Assembly (NCBI GenBank): GCA_040755975.1
Contig: JBFLZY010000027.1
Coordinates: 1 to 32,656 of the forward strand
Reading direction: 5' to 3'
Source of the DNA: JAIMBK01 sp040755975
Lineage (GTDB): Bacteria; Bacillota; Desulfotomaculia; Desulfotomaculales; Nap2-2B
Length of the DNA stretch: 32,656 bases
The first letter of the stretch is position 1. The number at the start of each line of letters is the position of its first letter. This document shows, in pieces, positions 7,370 through 14,724 of this stretch. The notes beneath the pieces were generated by a model, which worked only from the letters and a program-made list of their open reading frames with translations, ran no database searches and was not told the origin of the DNA. Made by a program: the position numbers and the translations under genes.

Positions 7370-8342
7370 CCTGCAGGCGATTGCCGGAGTGCTGCAAAGA
7401 TCCCGGAAAATCATTATCGGCGGGCACATCATGCCCGACGGCGATTGCGTCGGTTCGGTGGCGGCGCTGGGCCTGGCGCTCACGCAGTTGGGCAAGGACG
7501 CAACCATGGCCATGCCCGACCCGGTCCCGGACATTTTTCGCTTTTTGCCGGGGGCGGCGGCTTTTTTGGCCGGCGAAAACGCCTTGAGCGGGGATTATGA
7601 CACTTTTATGGTGCTGGACTGCTCCGTTCCCGAGCGCCTGGGGGCCCTGCGCCCCCTCTTGGAGCGCCGCCGCCTCACCGTTTGCAACATCGACCACCAC
7701 GTCAGTTCCCATAATTTTGCCGATTATAATTACGTCGATCCGCGGGCGGCGGCAACGGCGGAAATAGTGCAGGACCTCTGCGCCCTGCTGGGGGCGAGGA
7801 TTACCCCCGAGATAGCCACCTGTTTATACACGGGAATCATTACCGATACGGGTTCTTTTCAGTACGAAAATACTACGCCGGATACCCACCGCCGGGCGGC
7901 GCAGCTGATTGAAAAAGGCGCGCCGGCGCATGTGATTAATATCCAGATCTACGAACAGAAACCGCTGGCCCAATTAAGGGTGCTGGAGGCGGTTTTGCCC
8001 ACGCTGCGGTTGAGCCCCTGCGGGCGGGTGGCCTGGATGAGCGTGACCAAAGAGCTGCTCAATAATTTGCAGGCAAAAGACGAGCACGTGAACGGGTTGA
8101 TTAATTACGCCCGCTCCGTGCGGGGGGTGGAAGTGGCCCTGTTATTTCGGGAAATGGCGCCCGGGCGCTATAAGATCAGCTTCCGCTCGAAAGAAGTGGT
8201 GGACGTGAACCGCTTGGCCGGCCGCTTCGGAGGCGGAGGGCACGTGCGGGCGGCCGGTTGCGTGCTGGAGGGCGACCTTCCTTTTCTGCAATCCCGGGTG
8301 GTGGAAGCGGCGCTGGAAGAGATCAGGGTGAGCGGGGCCTGA
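7362..8342 (+). CDS. nrnA: DHH-family bifunctional oligoribonuclease / pAp phosphatase
   Basis: Degrades short RNA oligonucleotides and dephosphorylates 3'-phosphoadenosine 5'-phosphate using divalent metals. The 326 residues carry GGHIMPDGDCVGS (motif I), FMVLDCSVPERLG, the defining NIDHHVSSHNFAD with Asp-His-His at about 111-113, TGIITDTGSFQYENT, and the C-terminal DHHA1 domain with GRFGGGGHVRAAG. The ATG at 7362 follows GGAAGGAAAGG. It overlaps rbfA upstream and its TGA overlaps the truB ATG, so translation of the three is probably coupled. Assignment to NrnA rather than RecJ rests on its length and operon position. Confidence 0.93.
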   Translation: MNDLQAIAGVLQRSRKIIIGGHIMPDGDCVGSVAALGLALTQLGKDATMAMPDPVPDIFRFLPGAAAFLAGENALSGDYDTFMVLDCSVPERLGALRPLLERRRLTVCNIDHHVSSHNFADYNYVDPRAAATAEIVQDLCALLGARITPEIATCLYTGIITDTGSFQYENTTPDTHRRAAQLIEKGAPAHVINIQIYEQKPLAQLRVLEAVLPTLRLSPCGRVAWMSVTKELLNNLQAKDEHVNGLINYARSVRGVEVALLFREMAPGRYKISFRSKEVVDVNRLAGRFGGGGHVRAAGCVLEGDLPFLQSRVVEAALEEIRVSGA

Positions 8343-9331
8343 TGGCCGTGGCTCTGGACGGTATTTTAAATGTGGCTAAGCCCTCCGGGATGACCTCCCA
8401 CGACGTGGTCGACTACCTTCGCCGCTTAACCGGGGTAAAGAAAGCCGGCCACACGGGCACGTTGGACCCGGGAGCGACCGGGGTGCTCCCGGTCTGCCTG
8501 GGGAAAGCCACCCGCATCATCCGTTACCTGCCGGGCGACAAAGCCTACCGGGCGGAAATAACTTTCGGCATCGCCACGAACACGGGAGACGGTTACGGAG
8601 AAGTGATCCGCCGCGGCGATGCTGCGGACCTGACCCGGGAGAAAGTGGCCGCAGCCCTGCAGCACTTTAAGGGAAAAATCGAACAGATCCCGCCGATGAC
8701 GTCGGCTGTGCGGCACCAGGGGAAAAGGCTCTACGAACTGGCCCGGCAGGGCCTGGAGGTCGAGCGAAAAGCCCGCCGGGTGGTTATCTACGACCTCCGG
8801 CTGGTGAACGTTTCCGGTTTGGGGAGCGGGACGCCGCGCGCCGTCATCGAACTTGCCTGCTCAGCGGGGACTTACGTCCGTTCTTTATGTATTGACCTGG
8901 GCGAAAAGCTGGGTTGCGGCGCCCATATGAGCGCGCTGGTGCGAACCAGGGCCGGCCCCTTCACCCTGGAAAACGCTTTGCCGCTGGAGGAAATCGCCGC
9001 GCTGCACCGGCGGGGCGGCCTGCCCGGAGTGCTGGTGAGCCCGGCCGAAGCGCTGGCCCATCTGCCGGCCATACAGGTAAAACCGACGGCCGTCCCGGCC
9101 GTAAAATCCGGCAACCAGCTATATCTGCCCGGTGTTGCGGGGTACGGCGATGAGATAAATCGTTTAGAGAGTGGCCAGCTGGTCAGACTGTTTGCCGGCC
9201 AAGATCTTTTAGCCGTTGCCCGCAAGAGACAAGACGCAGCGGGGAAACCCTATTTTCAGCCGGAAACAGTGCTTGCCGATCCTTGCTCCGACATCCGACA
9301 TCCGACATCCGACGACCGACGACTTATTTAG
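8342..9331 (+). CDS. truB: tRNA pseudouridine(55) synthase TruB
   Basis: Makes pseudouridine 55 in the T-loop of tRNAs. The protein is 329 residues, with GILNVAKPSGMTSHDVV, the catalytic HTGTLDPGATGVLPVCLG loop (Asp42), and RLYELARQG, followed by a C-terminal PUA-like region. The ATG overlaps the nrnA stop as TGATG. The last 13 or so codons (DIRHPTSDDRR and neighbours) come from a tandem 7-bp repeat at 9288-9322, so the natural C-terminus has been replaced or extended by repeat DNA. The catalytic domain is intact. Confidence 0.96.
   Translation: MAVALDGILNVAKPSGMTSHDVVDYLRRLTGVKKAGHTGTLDPGATGVLPVCLGKATRIIRYLPGDKAYRAEITFGIATNTGDGYGEVIRRGDAADLTREKVAAALQHFKGKIEQIPPMTSAVRHQGKRLYELARQGLEVERKARRVVIYDLRLVNVSGLGSGTPRAVIELACSAGTYVRSLCIDLGEKLGCGAHMSALVRTRAGPFTLENALPLEEIAALHRRGGLPGVLVSPAEALAHLPAIQVKPTAVPAVKSGNQLYLPGVAGYGDEINRLESGQLVRLFAGQDLLAVARKRQDAAGKPYFQPETVLADPCSDIRHPTSDDRRLI
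9288..9322 (+). repeat. Five tandem heptamers inside the 3' end of truB
   Basis: Three copies of CCGACAT (9288, 9295, 9302) are followed by two of CCGACGA (9309, 9316). They are read in frame as the last residues of TruB. The array resembles intergenic GTC/GAC-rich repeats elsewhere in the window but here lies within coding sequence. Seven bases per unit means each added copy would shift the frame. Confidence 0.9.
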
Positions 9332-9347
9332 GGGGTTTAAGGAATAA

Positions 9348-10274
9348 GTGGAAGTATACGAGACCTGGCAAAACATCAAAGAAAAATATCCGCGGCTTGC
9401 CGTCGGCCTGGGCAACTTTGACGGGGTGCACCTCGGTCACCAGAAATTGATTCGGGAACTGGTCGCCGCCGCTAAAAAAAGGCAAGGACATTCCCTCGTC
9501 TTTACCTTTCATCCCCACCCCACGGCAGTCCTGGATCCCAAAAACGCCCCGCCCTTGCTTTTAACCCGGGAGGCAAAAGAAGAGATGATTGCCCGCCTGG
9601 GCGTGGATGTTCTTTTGCGGGTGCCTTTCACCCCGGAATTTGCCCGCACCGCCCCGGAAGATTTTATTGCCGGGGTGCTCGTTGCGGGATTGGGCGTCCG
9701 GGTCGTGCTCGTGGGCTATAACTATACTTTCGGTTACCAGGGCAAAGGGACGGTCGCTTTGTTAAAAGAGTACGGCGAAAGGTATAATTACGACCTTCAT
9801 GTGATCCCGCCGGTAGTCATCGACGGCCAGGTGGTCAGCAGTACGCTGATCAGGCAGTTGGTCAAAGACGGGGAAGTGGCGGAAGCCGCCAAGTTCCTGG
9901 GTTATTTTCCGTTTGTGGAAGGCGTCGTGGTGGCCGGCGAGAAAAGGGGGACCATGCTAGGCTTCCCCACGGCCAACCTGGAGCCGGACGCGCATGTGCT
10001 TATCCCGGCCAACGGCGTTTATTCCGTGCGGGTGCCGGTTAACGGCGATGCTTTCCTGGGGGTGGCCAATGTCGGCGTGCGGCCGACTTTCTACGGCCGG
10101 AACAGCAGGCGCAATATCGAAGTGCACCTCCTCGACTTCCAGGGGGATCTTTACGGGAAATCCATCCAGGTTCATTTTATCCGGCGCCTCCGCGGGGAAA
10201 AACGTTTTGCTTCCCCCCAGGATTTGGTCGCCCAGATTAAGCAGGATATTTTAAAGGCGCGGGGAATTACTTAA
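9348..10274 (+). CDS. ribF: Bifunctional riboflavin kinase / FAD synthetase
   Basis: Converts riboflavin to FMN and then FAD. The 308 residues show the N-terminal nucleotidyltransferase with GNFDGVHLGHQ (residues 22-32), FTFHPHPTAVLD and GYNYTFG, STLIRQLVKDG in the linker, and the C-terminal flavokinase with GTMLGFPTANL and NGVYSVRV. The start is the GTG at 9348 with AAGGA just upstream; it begins 16 bases after the truB stop, so it belongs to the same operon. It supplies flavin for the many flavoproteins here, including the acyl-CoA dehydrogenase and GlcD, though that link is only general. Confidence 0.96.
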   Translation: MEVYETWQNIKEKYPRLAVGLGNFDGVHLGHQKLIRELVAAAKKRQGHSLVFTFHPHPTAVLDPKNAPPLLLTREAKEEMIARLGVDVLLRVPFTPEFARTAPEDFIAGVLVAGLGVRVVLVGYNYTFGYQGKGTVALLKEYGERYNYDLHVIPPVVIDGQVVSSTLIRQLVKDGEVAEAAKFLGYFPFVEGVVVAGEKRGTMLGFPTANLEPDAHVLIPANGVYSVRVPVNGDAFLGVANVGVRPTFYGRNSRRNIEVHLLDFQGDLYGKSIQVHFIRRLRGEKRFASPQDLVAQIKQDILKARGIT

Positions 10275-10284
10275 TTACTTTCCG

Positions 10285-10908
10285 ATGTTAAAGTTAATTG
10301 GTGCTCCGGAGGATGGTATCTTTGTTATAGATGAAAATTGCCAAATAATAGAGTGCAATGTTTTAAGCAGAGAAATTATGCAGGCTGCTTCTTCCAATCA
10401 TGAAAGCCAGTCTTTTCTCAATGAAAACCGGCTTTCTTTAATTAAACAAGTATTTGTTGATGGTATTCCCGTAAAAGGCGAATTGTTCATTAAGGGGCCA
10501 AAACTTTATTCAGCTTGTTATTTGCCGGTTTTTCGTGAACAAAAAGTTGTCTCGGTGATCGCCTGGTATCAAGACATCACAACGAAGGAAAAGCTGGGGA
10601 AAGAACTGGGAACAGAACTTGAGCTGGCGCTTGAAAAAGTGCGCGAGCTGGAAGCCGTCTTTGAGTATTCTCACGATGGTATCTGGGTGATGAACGGAGA
10701 AGGGGTTACCTTGCGAGTTAACAAATCGTGGGAAGAGTTTTCCGGGATTAAGCGGGAGGAAGTGATTAGGAAGACTGTTTTTGCTTTGCTTTTTTCCAGG
10801 GGGAAGGAAAGTGACTGGGTTTTCACCCTGAGGAACCCTTTTTCTGGGTCGGGTCCTCCCAATGCGGTAGTATATGTTTTGATTCTCAAAAACGGGCTTG
10901 ATCGGTGA
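10285..10908 (+). pseudogene. PAS-domain fragment, likely remnant of a sensory activator
   Basis: The 207 residues contain one PAS domain (about 6-95, GIFVIDENCQIIECN to VIAWYQDITTKEK), a helical linker (about 96-122), and the first half of a second PAS domain (VFEYSHDGIWVMNGEG, VTLRVNKSWEEFSGI). The second domain then loses family resemblance and the frame ends inside a hairpin. Proteins with this layout usually continue into a sigma-54-interacting AAA+ module and a helix-turn-helix, both absent. No convincing ribosome binding site precedes the ATG. The region is clearly AT-richer than its neighbours. I read it as a decayed or transferred fragment; a functional short PAS protein is less likely. 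Confidence 0.6.
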
Positions 10909-10950
10909 CCGCTTCGGCCGGCCTGCTTCAGGGGTGGCCGAAGCGGTCAC
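10905..10950. terminator. Strong 15-bp hairpin after the PAS fragment
   Basis: A perfect 15-bp stem (10905-10919 with 10936-10950) encloses a 16-base loop and contains the stop codon of the PAS fragment. It is followed on the plus strand by a T-rich but interrupted tract. It probably terminates transcription from ribF or from the fragment. The imperfect T-run and long loop leave room for another role. Confidence 0.6.
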
Positions 10951-11021
10951 TGGCTTTACTTTTCCTTTGTTTTGTTGCTAATCCTTACTGTTGAAATCTG
11001 CAAATGTCTTCCGGAAGAAAG

Positions 11022-11050
11022 TTTACTTCTCCCGGTATTTATGCTACAAT
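11022..11050 (+). promoter_or_regulatory. Promoter for the two small genes and perhaps rpsO
   Basis: TTTACT (11022-11027) and TACAAT (11045-11050) are separated by 17 bases. The -10 is one mismatch from consensus. The first start codon, at 11093, lies about 36 bases past the expected transcription start. It comes after the strong hairpin at 10905-10950, consistent with a new transcription unit. Confidence 0.6.
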
Positions 11051-11092
11051 GATCAATGTTGAAGCCCCTCGCCCCGGGAAAGGAGACGCTGC

Positions 11093-11320
11093 ATGGGGGT
11101 CCCCAGGTTCGATTCCTCGGAAGAGGAAATCAAAAAGTGGGTCCGGTCAATCGCTCTCATCTGTTTAAGCGAGGAATTCCAGGAGTTGAAAAACGAACTG
11201 GAGCAGATTTACCGGCAGGCGAATCTGGAAGATCCGGTCATTAACGCTTTTCAGGACGCCCTTTACGCCTTCCTGGCGGAGGAAGCAGACAACCTGTTTT
11301 CGCTCGGAGGCCTTTTGTAA
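11093..11320 (+). CDS. Small hypothetical protein, 75 aa
   Basis: A predominantly helical acidic protein (EEEIKKWVRSIALICLSEEF, QELKNELEQIYRQANLEDP) with no signal peptide or membrane segment. AAAGGAGA precedes the ATG at good spacing. The stop is separated by one base from the next gene (11322-11543), whose product resembles DUF4258-type small proteins. The close pairing and small sizes suggest a functional pair, possibly antitoxin first and toxin second. I do not recognise a family for this protein. Confidence 0.7.
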   Translation: MGVPRFDSSEEEIKKWVRSIALICLSEEFQELKNELEQIYRQANLEDPVINAFQDALYAFLAEEADNLFSLGGLL

Positions 11321-11321
11321 G

Positions 11322-11543
11322 ATGCGCGTAATCGTTACCGAACACGCCCGCAAAAGGCTGAACGACCTGCGCCAGGAAAAAATAACGGTGGCGGACATCG
11401 TTAATGCCGCCGGCAGCATCCCGGGGCGGATCCCGACGGCCACCCGTTTTCGCGGCTTTTTGGCCAAATCGGGCCGGGTGTTTGACCTGGTTGCCAAGGA
11501 CATCCCGGACGGCCGCCTGGTGATCACGATTATCGGCAAATGA
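11322..11543 (+). CDS. Small DUF4258-like protein, 73 aa
   Basis: The sequence begins MRVIVTEHARKRLNDLRQEK, continues ITVADIVNAA and ends with GRLVITIIGK. The H-x-x-x-R pattern near the start, a following helix, a basic middle (TRFRGFLAKSGRVFDLV) and a final hydrophobic strand are typical of DUF4258, a fold related to small RNase-like toxins of the BrnT/RelE type. It starts one base after the upstream stop, so translation is coupled. Toxin activity is inferred from fold resemblance only. A housekeeping role beside rpsO cannot be excluded. Confidence 0.65.
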   Translation: MRVIVTEHARKRLNDLRQEKITVADIVNAAGSIPGRIPTATRFRGFLAKSGRVFDLVAKDIPDGRLVITIIGK

Positions 11544-11544
11544 A

Positions 11545-11593
11545 CTGCAGACCAGGTAATGCGCCTTTTGACGACGGTTCACTTAGTCTGCAG
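11545..11593 (+). promoter_or_regulatory. Leader structure of rpsO
   Basis: CTGCAGAC (11545-11552) pairs perfectly with GTCTGCAG (11586-11593), enclosing 33 bases that can fold further. It ends about 20 bases before the rpsO ribosome binding site. S15 represses its own mRNA through leader structures in several bacteria, so an autoregulatory role is plausible. The fold does not let me assign it to a described S15 leader class. Confidence 0.45.
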
Positions 11594-11624
11594 CGATTAG
11601 GTCAGAATACGGGGAGGTGAGCGA

Positions 11625-11894
11625 ATGGCCGTTACGACAACGGAGAAGCAGGCAGTCATTGAACAGTACAAGTTGCACGAAAACGACACCGGCTCGCCGG
11701 AGGTGCAGGTGGCTCTTTTAACCCGGCGCATTAACAACCTTACCGAGCACTTGAAAATCCATAAAAAAGATTTCCATTCCCGGCGCGGGCTTTTAAAGAT
11801 GGTCGGCCACCGGCGGGCACTGTTGAATTATCTTAAGGAGCGCAATTACGAACGTTACCGCACGTTGATTGAGAAACTGGGTTTGCGCAGGTAG
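11625..11894 (+). CDS. rpsO: 30S ribosomal protein S15
   Basis: A primary 16S rRNA-binding protein of the small subunit platform. It has 89 residues, the usual size, with the conserved NDTGSPEVQVALLTRRINNL, HLKIHKKDFHSRRGLLKMVG and RRALLNYLKERNYERY segments. GGGGAGGTGAG precedes the ATG at 11625. The gene lies upstream of pnp as in most bacteria and is followed by a strong intrinsic terminator, so pnp transcription is at least partly separate. Confidence 0.98.
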   Translation: MAVTTTEKQAVIEQYKLHENDTGSPEVQVALLTRRINNLTEHLKIHKKDFHSRRGLLKMVGHRRALLNYLKERNYERYRTLIEKLGLRR

Positions 11895-11905
11895 CGTGAC
11901 CATAG

Positions 11906-11931
11906 AAAAGCGGGGTTGACCCCGCTTTTTC
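11906..11931 (+). terminator. Rho-independent terminator after rpsO
   Basis: AAAAGCGGGG (11906-11915) pairs with CCCCGCTTTT (11920-11929) around a TTGA loop, and the 3' arm runs into a T-tract ending at 11930. It is a textbook intrinsic terminator 11 bases past the stop. Confidence 0.92.
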
Positions 11932-11990
11932 TAAGATATTGCGCCGGGGGGATACTAAAATTGAACAGAAAACAGGAGGTTTAACTTTTC

Positions 11991-14201
11991 ATGACCGAAG
12001 AGCAAGGAATGTTAGAAAGGGAAATCGACATCGGGGGCCGGCCCCTGAAACTGCAGCTGGGCAAGGTGGCCAGGCAGGCCGGCGGCTCCGTTCTGGTCAG
12101 GTACGGCGATACGGTGGTGCTGGTTACCGCCACCATGGCGCCGGAAGTGCGCGAAGGAATCGATTTTTTCCCGCTGACGGTGGATTACGAAGAAAGGCTT
12201 TACGCGGTGGGCAGAATTCCGGGGGGGTTTATTAAGCGCGAGGGCCGCCCCAGCGAAAAAGCCATTTTGAGCGCCCGCCTGATTGACCGCCCCATCCGCC
12301 CGCTTTTTCCCAAGGGCTTCCGGAACGAAGTGCAGGTGGTCGCCACCGTTCTTTCCGTCGACCAGGACAATCCGCCGGAAATCACCGCCATGATCGGCGC
12401 CTCCGCTGCTTTGCACGTGAGCGAGATTCCTTTCGGCGGCCCTATCGGCGGCGTTATCGTGGGCCTGGTGGACGGCCGGCTGGTCATCAATCCCACCCTG
12501 GCCCAGGCGGAAAAAAACCAGTTGCATCTCGTCGTTGCGGGTACGGGGGAGGCCGTGATGATGGTGGAGGCCGGCGCCCGGGAAGTGCCCGAGGAAACCA
12601 TTTTAGAGGGAATTGCTTTTGGGCACCAGAAGGTTAAAGAAATTGTCAATTTTATAAAAGCTTTCCGGGAAGAAGCCCTGGCCCGCGGCCTGGCCAGGCC
12701 GAAGTTCGAGCCGGCCGTTGAAGAGATTAACCCGGAAGTGGAGCAGGCGGTGGCCCGGGAGGCCGAGGAAAAAATCAGAGCGGCAGTTAAGCGCTGCATC
12801 GACGAAAGAAAGGAGAAAAAGGAAAGGGAAAAATTCTTGGAAGAAGTGAAAGCCCAGCTGGTGCAGACTTACCTGGAAACCTTCCCGGAGGAAGAGAAGA
12901 GCATTGCGAAAGTGGTGGAAAACGCCGAGAAGAAAATAGTGAGGGAATTTATTCTCAAGAAAGGCATCCGCATCGACGGCAGGGCCTTGGACGAGGTACG
13001 CCCTCTGGCCATAGAAGTGGGGCTTTTGCCCAGAACGCACGGATCGGCCCTTTTCCGGCGGGGGCAAACGCAGGTGCTTTCCACCGTGACCTTGGGCCCC
13101 ATTTCGGACGAGCAGATTTTAGACGGGCTCGACGTGGAGGAGACCAAGCGGTTCATGCACCACTACAATTTCCCGCCGTACAGCACCGGGGAGGTAAGGC
13201 CGATCCGGTCGCCCGGGCGCCGGGAGATCGGGCACGGCGCGCTGGCCGAGCGGGCGCTGGAGGCGGTTATTCCGGGGGAAGACGTCTTTCCCTACACCAT
13301 CCGGATTGTGTCCGAGGTCCTGGAATCCAACGGCTCCACATCCATGGGAAGCGTTTGCGGCAGCTGTTTAAGCCTGATGGACGCGGGCGTGCCGATCAAG
13401 GCCCCGGTTTCCGGGGTGGCCATGGGCCTGGTGAAAGAGGGCGACGAGGTGGCCGTTTTGACGGATATCCAGGGGATTGAAGACCATCTGGGGGACATGG
13501 ATTTTAAGGTGGCCGGTTCGGCCAACGGGGTAACGGCCCTGCAGATGGATATCAAGATCCCCGGGGTGACGAAGGAAATCCTGGCGAAGGCCCTGGCCCA
13601 GGCCCACGGGGGGCGGATGTACATCCTGCAGAAGATGCTGGAAGTCATTCCTGCCTACCGTCCGGAACTGTCGCCGTATGCGCCGCGCATTCTGCACATG
13701 GTGATTGATCCGGATAAAATAAGGGATGTAATCGGTCCGGGAGGAAAAATCATTAGAAAAATCATCGAAGAAACCAACGCCGAAATTGACATTGAAGACG
13801 ACGGCCGGGTTTTCATCGCCGCCGTTGACCCCAAAGGAGGCCAGCGGGCCGTGGAAATCATTGAAAGCCTGACCAAGGAGGTCGTCACCGGCGCAATCTA
13901 TACCGGAAAAGTCACCCGGGTGACCGATTTCGGCTGCTTCGTGGAGATTATTCCGGGGGTGCTGGGCCTGCCGGGGAAAGAAGGTCTGGTGCACATCTCC
14001 CAGCTGGCGCACCAGCGCGTGAACAGGGTTGAGGACGTGGTCAAAGAAGGCGACACTATCGTCGTCAAGGTGCTGGGCTACGACAACCAGGGACGGTTGC
14101 GCCTTTCCCGCAAAGACGCCCTGCCGGTAGAACCCAGACGCACCCCCGGCGCGGGAGCTCCCCATAAGCGTCCGGCGCGGGCCAGAGAGGCGCGAAGGTA
14201 G
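11991..14201 (+). CDS. pnp: Polyribonucleotide nucleotidyltransferase (PNPase)
   Basis: A phosphorolytic 3'-5' exoribonuclease and RNA polymerase-like tailing enzyme of mRNA turnover. The 736 residues comprise a first RNase PH domain (about 10-145), the helical domain (about 230-310), a second RNase PH domain (about 320-540, FRRGQTQVLSTVTLG, GSTSMGSVCGSCLSLMDAG), a KH domain (about 565-615, IGPGGKIIRKIIEETNAEID) and an S1 domain (about 633-710, GKVTRVTDFGCFVEI). The S1 domain carries a short insertion, IIPGVLGLPGKEGLVHIS, where ILPGKEGLVHIS is usual. AGGAGG precedes the ATG at 11991 with slightly long spacing. Confidence 0.97.
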   Translation: MTEEQGMLEREIDIGGRPLKLQLGKVARQAGGSVLVRYGDTVVLVTATMAPEVREGIDFFPLTVDYEERLYAVGRIPGGFIKREGRPSEKAILSARLIDRPIRPLFPKGFRNEVQVVATVLSVDQDNPPEITAMIGASAALHVSEIPFGGPIGGVIVGLVDGRLVINPTLAQAEKNQLHLVVAGTGEAVMMVEAGAREVPEETILEGIAFGHQKVKEIVNFIKAFREEALARGLARPKFEPAVEEINPEVEQAVAREAEEKIRAAVKRCIDERKEKKEREKFLEEVKAQLVQTYLETFPEEEKSIAKVVENAEKKIVREFILKKGIRIDGRALDEVRPLAIEVGLLPRTHGSALFRRGQTQVLSTVTLGPISDEQILDGLDVEETKRFMHHYNFPPYSTGEVRPIRSPGRREIGHGALAERALEAVIPGEDVFPYTIRIVSEVLESNGSTSMGSVCGSCLSLMDAGVPIKAPVSGVAMGLVKEGDEVAVLTDIQGIEDHLGDMDFKVAGSANGVTALQMDIKIPGVTKEILAKALAQAHGGRMYILQKMLEVIPAYRPELSPYAPRILHMVIDPDKIRDVIGPGGKIIRKIIEETNAEIDIEDDGRVFIAAVDPKGGQRAVEIIESLTKEVVTGAIYTGKVTRVTDFGCFVEIIPGVLGLPGKEGLVHISQLAHQRVNRVEDVVKEGDTIVVKVLGYDNQGRLRLSRKDALPVEPRRTPGAGAPHKRPARAREARR

Positions 14202-14425
14202 TGGTGAGTCGTGGGTCGTTAGTCGTGGGGATTTGGTTTTTCGGAAAAACGCCAACGAACCCGAACACTACTGGAAAATCCAGGATAGATAAACATGCTC
14301 ATTTTAACAAACCAACTACCAACCATCATTTGGTTGTAGGTCGTTTGGTGGTGAGTCGTTCGGGCTCTTTTCATAGTATGCTGTTTAGAACAACCTGTTG
14401 ATCGCTTTCGTCTCCCAACCACTAA
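14202..14425. repeat. Non-coding region with GTGGTTGGT/GTCGT-type repeats (left half)
   Basis: Directly after the pnp stop come GTCGTGGGTCGTTAGTCGTG units (about 14207-14226). A second group lies at about 14312-14356, where ACCAACTACCAACCA is followed by TGGTTGTAGGTCGTTTGGTG and can fold back, and a short CCAACCACTAA at 14415-14425. No gene or convincing ribosome binding site is seen. The units match the repeat between infB and rbfA. Confidence 0.75.
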
Positions 14426-14550
14426 TACTACAGCGTAAATTCATCTTTTGAACCTGACCTTCATTCGGGTTTCAGGAGCTTCAGCTTTTTTTCGGTGAGC
14501 CTTGGAGACACCAGGTTCGCTTAATTCATCTTGTAAATTACGCTGTAGTA
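14426..14550. mobile_element. 125-bp MITE-like element with 13-bp terminal inverted repeats
   Basis: TACTACAGCGTAA (14426-14438) and its exact complement TTACGCTGTAGTA (14538-14550) bound 125 bp. Both ends are flanked by CTAA (14422-14425 and 14551-14554), a plausible 4-bp target duplication. Removing the element and one CTAA restores an uninterrupted CCAACCACTAACCACC-type repeat, so it inserted into older repeat DNA. An internal pair GAACCTG/CAGGTTC (14450-14456, 14512-14518) would let it fold. There is no transposase reading frame, so movement would need one in trans. The parent IS family is not recognised. Confidence 0.8.
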
Positions 14551-14554
14551 CTAA

Positions 14555-14705
14555 CCACCAACCACCAAATTGGTCGTGAGTCGTTGGTGGTTGATCGTTG
14601 GGAATGGCAATCCAAGAGACACTTTACCCGGATAGAAACACACCAAAAACCGAACATTTTGATCGCCTAAATAAACCCACCACCAACCACCAACCACCAT
14701 TTTGA
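14555..14705. repeat. GTGGTTGGT-type repeats (right half)
   Basis: After the MITE-like element the repeat continues as ACCACCAACCACCAAATT, then its complement GTCGTTGGTGGTTG (to about 14596), which can form a hairpin. After about 80 bases without visible features comes another CCACCACCAACCACCAACCA stretch (about 14679-14700), ending just before the GAGGGGG ahead of the M16 peptidase. Confidence 0.75.
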
Positions 14706-14724
14706 GGGGGATAGTTAAGTCGTT

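Noticed and set aside
9288..9322. CRISPR-like tandem array in truB
   Set aside because: Units are 7 bp with no spacers, so it is a simple tandem repeat.
13368..14255. Long minus-strand frame opposite pnp
   Set aside because: Antisense to a clearly conserved gene, with no recognisable motif or convincing ribosome binding site.
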